A DNA stretch of 64,000 nt from Sodiomyces alkalinus F11 (Eukaryota > Ascomycota > Sordariomycetes > Glomerellales > Plectosphaerellaceae), in the NCBI RefSeq assembly GCF_003711515.1, contig NW_021167079.1, positions 3,723,807 through 3,787,806 of the forward strand, read 5' to 3'. The notes under the pieces are model-generated. The model was given only the letters and a program-made list of their open reading frames with translations. It was not told the origin of the DNA and did not search any database. Shown piece by piece: positions 55,501 through 64,000 of the stretch. The stretch's first letter is position 1, and every line of letters begins with the position of its first letter. The translations under genes and the position numbers were made by a program.

Positions 55501-57030
55501 GCTACGTGGCTCTCCTCGATTATGCCTTTCTTAAGGCGGTCCTTTATTATCTATATAACTATAGACTCTAAAGCCTTAGGGATAGGGATCCCCTTCGCCT
55601 ACCACGCCTTATAAGGAACCGTCCGGATCTCCTATAAAGGGTCTACCTATTCGTTAAGGCGGCCGTACTTAGTCTAATTCTATATAATAGCTACCTCGCG
55701 GTTTAGGAGGACCTTTATTAGAACCTCCTATTACTTAGGGGTTAAGTGGTTAACGGTTTTTAGGATAGCGTTAAGTCTTTCGGGTATAAGGCGCGAATAA
55801 GCTATAATTTTAGAAAACTTTAGTATAAGTAGGCTAATAAACCGCTCGTCTTCTAGCTCCTAATCTTACTCTTTAATTTCTACGAGGATATTCTTCTTCT
55901 AGTAAGGGTCTCTATTAAGGATACTTCTATTAAACGGAATATCGTTAAGAGGGTAAACCTTAAGAGCCTTAGGCTTTTATATAGTAAAGACGCCTCCGAG
56001 ATTAGGGCGATAGTATACTTCTTTAATAAGATTCTAGAATTTCCTCCTTTGTAGGTACTATAGCCTTTTTATCGTAACCGCGGCTATACTAGTAATATTA
56101 TCCTCCTCTTTTTTTAGAGCCTCGAGCGCTCTTATCTAGGAATTATCCTACGTTATCCGGTCCTTCCGAAAATATAAGACTAAGAGGCTATTAGGGTAAT
56201 TAGGCTAATAATAGTATAGAAAAGTCGAAAAAGATAAATAGTTAGTATAAATTAGGTTTTAATCATATAATCGTAGTTATTATATAGGGAGCCTCCGCGG
56301 TACACCTCTTATATCCCCGGCCCTAATTTCGTGGTAAAGCTCTTAAGGCTATATAAGTTCTCTGTATTAAGGGCTTTACCTCCTCTATAAATAGGAAGGC
56401 GACTAAAGTAGTAGTATCCTTATAATCTAAATAAAAGAAAATATCGCCGTCGCCCTTCTCCTTCTCCTCCTTTATCTCCTCCTCCTTTTTCGCCCCCTAA
56501 TCGGGTAAACTATTAGTCTTATTATTACTCGATATTAAGGTAGCGGCCCCGGACTAACTATAAGGGACGCCGTCCTCCGCTTAGTATCCGATACTCTAAT
56601 CGATTAAATCCTCCTTCTCTCGGCGCTTCTCCTCCTTTTTAAACTTAGGCTAGCCCTATCTATAAGGGCGGTTATCGACCTATTCCCTATTAACGATGAG
56701 GACGATAATATGGGTATCCCTATAGGTAAAGTCAATATCGATCTATTTATCCCTATAAGTAAAAAAGGCGTGACTATCGAGTAAAAACGGCAGGCTATAG
56801 AGTATTCCAGGTCCTATCCCCTTAATCACTATAAAATAGACCTTCCCGTACTAGTCCCCGACCTAGAGGTGCTTTTCTAGATAGCGTATATAGTTTACTC
56901 TACTTATATCATTAATTCCCTTAATCGCGATATTACTTTTCCCTATACGGCCCCGTAATCCTAGCTTCTCTGTAAGATCTAGCCGGATAATATTAAAGAC
57001 GGCTCCTATATCGATAACTACGTAGAAATA
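52600..57030 (-). pseudogene. Gypsy-3 pol (protease, RT, RNase H, integrase), degraded
   Basis: Minus strand, right to left. Protease: 'VVIDIGAVFNIIRLDL' (about 57020), where active enzymes have DxGA. RT: 'YYNP.FLVKTKDGYIRLINS' (about 55495), 'LISLLDLFSGYD.VTL' (about 55350), 'TLP.GATNLVA.F' (about 55230) and 'SINNIVVKGPI' (about 55140), in which the DD pair has become NN. RNase H is near 54700. The integrase zinc-binding region (about 53900) reads 'GLTANYF.DSIYKSV.RFIK' followed by an altered C..C. The wording matches the fungal gypsy group whose RT has 'SATKIN' and 'FSGYDQ'. Confidence 0.85.
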
Positions 57031-57099
57031 ATCCTTTATAAGGTAGGCCTTAGCTATTCGCTTAGTTAGGCTAACCCGTAATATTATATACTTAGCGTC

Positions 57100-60000
57100 A
57101 ATAGTAAAAGGCTTTAGTTTATTAATTATCGGGGCGGGCGTGATAGATAGGGTATTATTAGGCGTAGGGGCTATAGTCGTGATATTCGTAAACTATATAG
57201 GGCGTTCGGGTCTAAGGGGTAAGGAGTCTATAAATAAAGCCTTTTTAGGGGTTAAGTGGATAACGTTATAAGGCTTTACTTAGCTACTAATCGACCGTAG
57301 TATCTATCTCCTTATAGTCCGCGAGGATAGCTTTATTAGTAGAGAGGAGGTAAACTATAGGAATCTTAACCTCTATCTTTAAAAAGTGCTTTAGGCTTTT
57401 CTCGCGGACCTTTTATATAACGGCCTCCTAGTTAAATAAATTAAGGGTATCTTTCTAAGCTAAGGCCCGCGAGGCAGGCAGGGTCGTAATTAAGATAGTA
57501 GCGGGTCTAAATATAGGGGCTATCGAATTAGGGGCTAGTCCGTCTTCTATATCGGCGTCGTTAACTATTTCTATAACACTTTAGGAGCTTTCCGGAACCG
57601 ATAAGGTCTATTAAATAGCTTAATCAGGGGAACTAGTTATTTTTAGCGTGGGTTTACTAATTCTCCCGCTTCTAGTAATACAAAAAGGGTCCTAAGGGTC
57701 GGTTAAAGTATATTAAGATATAGACGTAGTATATACTCTAATAATAATAAAATTAATAGATCCCGTGACCTTGGTAACTCTTAAGGCTTAAGTGGCTTAG
57801 TTAGCCTAACCACTCTAACTAGCCTACTACTTCTATACCTACTTAGCTACGTACTTAATTATAAGCCTATTAGTCTCCTTAGTCTTATCAGGGAGAGTAG
57901 CGGGCGAAAAGGTCTGAATATACAGGTCTATAAGCTCTTTAAATCGGCTATAGAGCTTAGTGGCTAGTTAATATAATATAAGGCGTCGGTATAGCTAGTA
58001 CTCGTTAACCCATAGCTCGCCCTTTAGGCAGGCTACTTAGGTACCGGTTTAATCTATTACTAAATACTCGGGGAACTACTACTTAACTAGGTTATAGGCG
58101 TTATCGTGGATTATGATAGGGTAGTTATCTCCCCGATATCCTTTTTAGCCGTAATAGTAGTAGTGAGCTAGTAGGGGCTAGCTATTATTCTATGCTCCTC
58201 TTTACTATCCTAAGCGGGTCCTATATTACTAGATTAGGCGGTTATCGTTATATCGGTTATAATATCTAGGGCGGGGTCCTCCGTAGTAGATCTCCTCGGT
58301 ATACTAAGTATTATTAGGCTAGTAAACGGCACTATTAGCCTAATTAGGGGTAGCGAAATACACTAAAATAGTTATCGTAGGCTAAGGGGCGTGCTTAAGG
58401 ACGGTGTAAAAGGCGTTTTTTAGATTAGACTTTATAGCGAAGAGGGCTTAGACCTTTTCCGTGCCTATCCTCTTAGATAGGGCGAGTACTTAGACAGTAA
58501 TACCCTTAACGCCTTTAGCTCTATTATAGATAAGGGAAATAGTATACTTCTCGAGGAGATCGGCGAGCTTATCTATATCCGATTAAGAGGCTATAAACTT
58601 CTAAACTATAGTAGGCCGCCTTAAGATTATAGGCTAGAAAGTAGTACTATTAGACTAATTAGACTTAGCTATAGGTAGTATAGCGTCCCCGTCTATAGGC
58701 TTACCCTCCGTTTCCTAGATATCCGTAGACTAATCGTGTAGTAGATCCGAAAGCAGCCTATAGCTCTTAACTATCTTTCTTAAGTCGGTGCCTCGGATCT
58801 TAAGCTTATTAGCGATAAATATATAAGTATCCCTATACAGAATAGTAAGGACGATACCGTAAAGCTTTGAGTCCTCGATATAAGTGCCTGAAACCCGCTC
58901 TGCTTTAGCCTTCTAGATCGTGATTTATTATAGTAAGTCCCTAACCTAATAAACGCTATTAATCTTATACGTCTTATATTTTACTTAAAGCTAATAAACC
59001 TCTTTAACTAAGCGTTCGACGGCGGGATAAATAGCCGTGTCTATATATAGGTTAATATAGGTAATATTATTAGCTTTACTAAGGCGGTTAAGCCTAGTAT
59101 AGTTATCGTATTACTAAAAGAATATAAAGAGGGACTTACTACTAAAGCGGGGAGCTTTAGTAGCGAGGGGATTTAGGGGTACTCTTAACGTAGTAGTAGT
59201 AAGAGGTAGGGCTTTAACGACCTCGGCGATAGTGGTTTCTTGGTCACGGCTTATTAGGGCTTATAATAGCTTAATTAGGTTTTTAGAGGTGGTAGGGGGC
59301 TACTAGCGCTTAGGGGTAGTAGGAGTAGGAGTATTCGAAGGGGGCTAGGTAGTAATAGTAGGCTAGGTAAGGGTAGTATTAGGGGTAGTTATCGAAATAG
59401 TAGTCGGAGCCGCGGCAGACGTAGTAGTCGGCCTAGGAGCGGGCGGAGGTAAGGCCGTAGCCCCGATATCGTGGTTCCCCTAATTAGGGGTAGTAGAAAT
59501 AGCGGGCGTAAGAATAGGGGGAATAGCTGGTAAGAGAGCCTTATTATCGGAGTCGCTAATAACGATAACGGGGTTAGGCTCGCTATACTAAGTCTAAGTA
59601 TCTATAGTATTTTAGGTATAAATACGAGGGGGTAGGCGAATAATAATAATAGGGTTAAGGCGTTTAGGGAAAGGCTTTTGGAACTAAAATTTTAGCGAGA
59701 AGATCCTATAAGTATTCTAGATACTAGTTAGGTTAGTATATATATTATCTTATCTTAATAAGAATAATAAAGTCTTTAATAAGAGGGTAGTAGCGGTCCT
59801 AGATTTCGCTCCGTGATATTTATCTTCGGGGTGTAGCTTTTCTAACTTACTTTAAAGTAAGAGGCCCTCTACGATTACGAGATTACTTATTAGTAAAAGG
59901 GCGATACTCACGGATATTAATATTAGTAATATTACGCGCTAAGCCTTACGAAGAAGTATTATAACTTACTTATAGGGTCCGTAAAGGTCTTTACTAGACT

Positions 60001-60400
60001 ATCGGGTCCTTATATAAGGTATCGTTATTTCGCTTCTATACTCGGTATTAGCTTTTTATTAAGTCTGCAAGGGGTTAGTTACCTTAATTCGGGTAAGCTA
60101 CTCTTAGCGGTCTTATCTTTTCTTCGCTATCGTGGAAGAGTCTATCTTAATTAGTGGTAGGGGTTATAAGCCCCTTATTAAGTCTATTCTATATCCGGAA
60201 TCTAATTTTATCGCGATCTAATCGGTTTTTTTCTATTCCAATAATTATTAACTCCGCGGCGGCGGGTCTTGTAATTAAAAGTGCTAAAGGTACTTCCTAT
60301 CTTACCTATATAGTCGTTTCTTTTTCTAAATCTATTAGGGTAAATCTCCCCTTAGTCTTAAAGCGTTAAATTCTTCCTCGGTCGTTATCTTTACATCCTT
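57100..60400 (-). pseudogene. Gypsy-3 gag region, degraded
   Basis: Minus-strand frame upstream of the protease. Readable parts are 'SKNLIKLL.ALISRDQETTI' (about 59290), 'VVKALPLTTTTLRVPLNPLA' (about 59230-59170), 'ATKAPRFSSKSLFIFF' and 'NITYINLYIDTAIYPAVERL' (about 59065). The region 59300-59640 is low-complexity (Pro/Leu/Ser/Arg). Position fits gag; no zinc knuckle was found. At 3.3 kb it is longer than a usual gag and may hold something else as well. Confidence 0.5.
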
Positions 60401-60532
60401 TAGGGGTCGTTAACTAATAGTTTATTTAGAAGGGCCGGAACCTCCCTCGAGCGCCTCCGTTACTCTAATCAGGATTAAAACACTTTAGGGACGCCGAATA
60501 AATCCGCCTCCGAGCACTATATTATAACTGAA

Positions 60533-60884
60533 TAAAGACGTAGTGGTACTAGATCGTTAAGATAAAGATTAGATAAAGAGGTTAGTCTAGTAAAAACCAC
60601 GATATATAACTAAAATATAACCAGCACCGCTAGAACCTTTAGCGAAGAAGTAGATCGGTAGTCACTATTCTGATCAGGGTAACGTAAGTTAAACTGGAAA
60701 GATACCTCGATCGTTGAATAAGTAATCACAAAAGAGGATAATAATTGAGTTAGTGGTCCCTTACCAGGGATATCCTGCGTGTGTCTCTTAATATATATAT
60801 AGGATATGGATCTAGCAGCCTCGAAAAAGAAGGTTATATAACTGGCTGCCGATACTATACTAACGCCGTATCTACGCGTTTATA
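60533..60884 (-). repeat. LTR copy, right
   Basis: 352-bp direct match to 46651-47006. Starts TAAAGACG, ends GTTTATA. Strand is given for the Gypsy-3 reading; if it is the 5' LTR of Gypsy-4 it would be plus. Confidence 0.8.
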
Positions 60885-60930
60885 CCGTGTAACGCGATAT
60901 ACTTATTTAGACTTTTAGAATCTCCGTATA

Positions 60931-63738
60931 ATAGACCTCTAAGATACTAAACTTATAGCGGAGACCCGTTATCTCAAACTACGTCTTAAAAGGAAAAAGA
61001 AAGAACGCCGGCTGGAACTTGTACGTAGCGGTATCGACCCCGATACTATTACCCTTACGACCCCTTAGGAGCCCTCCGGGTCCTTTTTAGGTATATTAGC
61101 GTAGAGTAATAAGGTGATTAAAATTAACGTGGATATCCTTAAATAGGCTAGAGTGTCCTATAATAGATATCTTATTTTTGCTAAGGATATCGAGGCCCGG
61201 ATCGCTATAAACCCTAATTATTTTCGCACCGAACTACCTAAAGTCTTCTACGCCTTTAAAAGTCTCCTATAGACTACTAAGTTATTATAGCGTTAGTATT
61301 AAAGGACTACCTTCGGATATATAAATTGTAAAGGAGGAGCTATTTAGGAAGATATAAAGAAGTTCCTTATTAGTCTACTAGCTAACGATAATACCCGGGA
61401 AATATCTATCACGGAATAACTATTCTTTAACCGTATACGGTAAAAACTAGACTAGTCGTACGATAGATTCCTAGACTTTATAAATAGACTCTTTATAGAA
61501 GTTTCTATTATTCTTAACGATAAAATTCCTATATAGTTAATTCTTGATACATTACGGAAACCCCTTAAAGACCGGATCCGTGCTAGAGGGTTATTAAAGT
61601 TAGTTAAAAAGCTTTATATAGCCGCCCGATAAGCCTAGGGTACCTTAATCCAGGATACCGAGGATAATAACTAGCCTCGCTCGGCCTTACCGGCTTATTA
61701 ACGGGCTAAGCGTAATAATAAGCGGAAAAGATAGTTAAGCCTTTTATATAGTCGTAACCAGAATAACACTAAGGGCACTAAAGGATAAGATAAGGATATA
61801 TTGGATAAACCCTAAAAGAACCCCTATATTAGACTATTACCCCTTATTAAGCAAGTCGAGTATTATTAGTATTATAAAAAAGGCTACTATCGCTTATCGT
61901 GCCTAAAGGACCCTAGGAAGACGAATTAGAACGCTAATAGGCCTTAGAATAATACCTTGAATAAATCGTCTAATGCTAATTCTATACTAGTGGATCCTGA
62001 GAGAAACACTATAATCGGTTAAGTATAGGTTATACCTTCTAAGAAACCCTTATAATAGGAACGCGCGCCGTCTATATCGGCACCTCCTTCCTATAGTCCC
62101 CTAAAGGTATAACTTAGTTTACGATAAGGCGGTATATAATAAGATAGCGAATAGACCTCCTACTATACTTATATAGACTTAGGTTCGGACTTAGATATTC
62201 TTAACCGCGCTAGCCTTCTATCCGCTTATAAAGCCTTAGGACTTACTAAGGACGTCTTATAGTTAGTATTAGGTTAGTAGGTAAAGACCTATAGTATTAT
62301 AAAATTAATCTACTAGATTATAGATAGTTAGGGTAGGACCTAAGCTAAAACTATTATATTTTACGTTATGGATTTAGATCCCCACGGCGCCTAGATTATC
62401 CTTAGTCTCCTATAGCTTTAGTTCTATAGTCTTAGTATTTACTAAAAGGATAAGATATAGACGTTTCGTCTTTAGAAGTCCGAATTAGCTCTTAGTACCA
62501 CGACTCGTTAGCTACGGAAGGCTGTTAACCGCGCTACCCCGGTAATCCCTTTAATAGCGTAGACTACCACGGCCGTCTATCCTACACGGCTAGGCTAGAT
62601 TATAACTATTACCTAAAACCCTTCTTAAGACTACTAGGAGTATATCTAAAATCCCCTTAGCCCCCCTAATAAGGATACCCTCCCTAAACTATACCGAGAT
62701 TTTACTAACGTTTTGAATACGGTTAAAGCCGGTCGCCTCCTACTATACTATAAGTAGGACTACGCTATTAATCTTAACGAAGGTAAATCGCCCCTTTTTA
62801 GTCTTATTTACGCTTTAGCTAAGGAGGAACTCGTAGTTTTAAGGGAGTATATTAAACATACTTCGGCGAAATAATAGATCCGGCCTTTATCTAGTTTAGT
62901 AAGCGCCCCTATCCTTTTTATCCCGACAAAGGGTAGAAGGCTAAGACTATATATAGACTACCGAGGACTTAATAAGATAACTAAGAAGGACCGCACGCTA
63001 CTCCCGCTAATTTATAAGATTTTAGACCGCTTATCCTATTCGATAATTTATACGAAGTTAGACTTTAAGGACGCCTACTACCGGTTACGGATCCGAGAAG
63101 GCGATAAATAGAAGACCGTATTCCGGACAAAGTACGGTTACTACGAGTATCTAATAATACCTTTTAGTTTTTATAACGCTCCTACCTTCTTTTAACGGTA
63201 TATTAATAAGTCTTTACGAGGGCTTATAGATATTATTTACGTTATCTACCTAGATAATATCCTAATCTATAGCTCGGATATAGTATTATATCGGTAATAT
63301 ATACGGAGTATCCTATAACGGTTGCGGGAATAGTCCCTATACGCTAATCCGAAGAAATATATCTTTAAGATTTAAGAGGTAGAGTTCCTCGGGTTTATCT
63401 CTAGTCCTTATAGTGTCTTTATAGACCCTGAATAGGTAAAAGCTATTTAGGATTTACGAAAAGCTAGACACGATTAAGAAAAGCCAGGTTTTTGTAGGAT
63501 TTATAGGTTTTTACCGTTAGTTTATTAAGGCTTACTCTAAGATTATAGCACTATTAACTAACTTATTAAAAGATAGGGGAAGAGTAGGGGTCTTTATATT
63601 AACCTCTAAGGAGCGGGATACTTTCCGCCTATTATACTAAAAATTCTACTAGGCACTCGTTCTTTAATATTTTAACCCGATATTACTAATCCGGATTAAG
63701 CTAAACGTATTCAGTTTTGCCTTAGGCGTAGTTATTAG
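60931..63738 (+). pseudogene. Gypsy-4 gag-pol, degraded, partial
   Basis: The gag start codon appears as ATA at 60931 (ATG changed by RIP). It reads 'ETRYLKLRLKRKKKERRLEL' and later 'YDRFLDFINRLF'; the CCHC knuckle region near 61858-61915 reads 'YYQYYKKGYYRLSCLKD'. The protease follows at about 62165 ('YIDLGSDLDILNRASLL'). RT: 'GRRLRLYIDYRGLNKITKKD' (62931-62990), 'YTKLDFKDAYYRLRIREGDK' (about 63050), 'KTVFRTKYGYYEYLIIPFS', 'NAPTFF' and 'VIYLDNILIYS' (about 63243), with YxDD reading YLDN. 'EVEFLGFI' follows. The frame ends in the RNase H 'FALGVVIS'-like segment, where the insertion begins. Confidence 0.85.
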
Positions 63739-63974
63739 TTTTTTGTTTCTTTTTTTTAATTCATTACGCGCATACAGCCCTAAAGCTATGGCGCGGCGCC
63801 TATCGCCCTAAGGGCTAGAGGCTATAAGAAGCTAGGTACAGTAAAATAGAGCGTACTACACAAAGGAAATCCTCCGTAATAATCTGCCTAATAAAACCTA
63901 ATAGGTAAAAAACCAAAGCAATATAACTAGACCGCAGGAATCGTGGTTTGCGCCCTATACCACTCTGCCGAGGC
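63739..63974 (-). mobile_element. Probable tRNA-derived SINE
   Basis: On the minus strand the insert starts GCCTCGGCAGAGTGG (63974 down to 63960), which fits the tRNA-like A box (RGYNNAGTGG). About 26 bases on, GTCTAGTTATATTGC (63933-63919) stands at B-box distance but matches the consensus poorly. The insert ends in an A-rich tail (plus-strand T run 63739-63757). It breaks the Gypsy-4 RNase H frame. Unlike its host it keeps CpA and TpG, consistent with a size below the RIP length threshold or late arrival. A target duplication is not clear. Confidence 0.5.
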
Positions 63975-64000
63975 TATTTTAGTAGCTAAAAGGTAGGCCT

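Larger units (their letters stand above)
46651..60884 (-). mobile_element. Gypsy-3, oversized gypsy block between two LTRs
   Basis: Direct LTR-like repeats at 46651-47006 and 60533-60884 enclose 13.5 kb. The block holds a minus-strand gypsy gag-pol (about 52600-60400) and two more coding frames (47190-49090 minus, 50150-51140 plus). In this reading it is one element of 14.2 kb with accessory genes. No target duplication was found. The right LTR is also followed, 46 bp on, by the gag of a plus-strand gypsy (Gypsy-4), so it could instead be that element's 5' LTR. The gypsy pol is certain; the unit is not. Confidence 0.5.
60885..64000 (+). mobile_element. Gypsy-4, 5' part, runs off the window
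   Basis: A plus-strand gypsy element directly follows the LTR copy at 60533-60884. It has gag from about 60931, protease near 62130, RT at about 62900-63400 and the start of RNase H. It is interrupted at about 63739 by a short insertion (SINE). The 3' half and 3' LTR lie outside. Confidence 0.75.

Noticed and set aside
60154..60369. 71-codon plus-strand frame
   Set aside because: Opposite strand at the 5' end of Gypsy-3, with no domain or supporting continuation.
63918..63974. A functional tRNA gene
   Set aside because: Only the A-box-like half is convincing; the B box is poor and no cloverleaf can be drawn, so a tRNA-derived SINE is preferred.
1..64000. Centromere or mitochondrial DNA
   Set aside because: AT-rich retroelement clusters can be centromeric, but the gene island and lack of any functional evidence make the claim unsupported; composition follows RIP, not a mitochondrial genome.

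Overview
This is nuclear DNA of a filamentous ascomycete (Pezizomycotina), showing the footprint of repeat-induced point mutation (RIP). About 59 of the 64 kb is transposon DNA in which CpA and TpG are nearly absent, TpA is in large excess and CpG is untouched. For example, the 60 bases at 3601-3660 hold 13 TA and no CA or TG, whereas the 60 bases at 31621-31680 inside a gene hold 5 CA, 4 TG and 2 TA. Reading frames of the repeats survive as long homologous stretches cut by TAG/TAA codons. The species cannot be named from the sequence.

Layout. 1-6992: a Ty3/gypsy polyprotein remnant (minus strand) with unclassified flanks. 6993-17302: a DNA element with about 200-bp terminal inverted repeats carrying a DUF6589-like gene, split by a full-length Tad/I-type LINE (9472-16325, minus). 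17303-20541: a second, 5'-truncated LINE (plus). 20590-28215: an unknown minus-strand gene split by a complete gypsy element (20859-27410, target duplication AATAG). 28391-30480: a copia LTR copy and a Fot1/pogo transposase. 30700-35440: a gene island of normal composition. 35441-43132: a complete copia element (target duplication ATACT). 43167-46490: a truncated minus-strand copia. 46494-46640: a LINE 3' fragment. 46651-60884: a very large gypsy-like block between two same-orientation LTRs. 60885-64000: the start of a plus-strand gypsy, interrupted near the window end by a probable tRNA-derived SINE.

The island holds three intact, intron-containing housekeeping genes. They are naa30/MAK3 (catalytic subunit of NatC N-terminal acetyltransferase), a DUF1917/BLES03-family gene transcribed convergently with it, and dph7 (diphthine methylesterase of the diphthamide pathway), divergent from the DUF1917 gene. 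Exon-intron structures were worked out by hand. The naa30 intron has a GC donor, and the first DUF1917 intron very probably has one too.

The most interesting signals are the TIR element with a DUF6589-like gene, and opposite-strand accessory reading frames lying between pol and the 3' LTR in three different LTR elements. All coordinates inside RIP-mutated elements are approximate unless they are LTR or target-duplication boundaries. No alignments or database searches were run.
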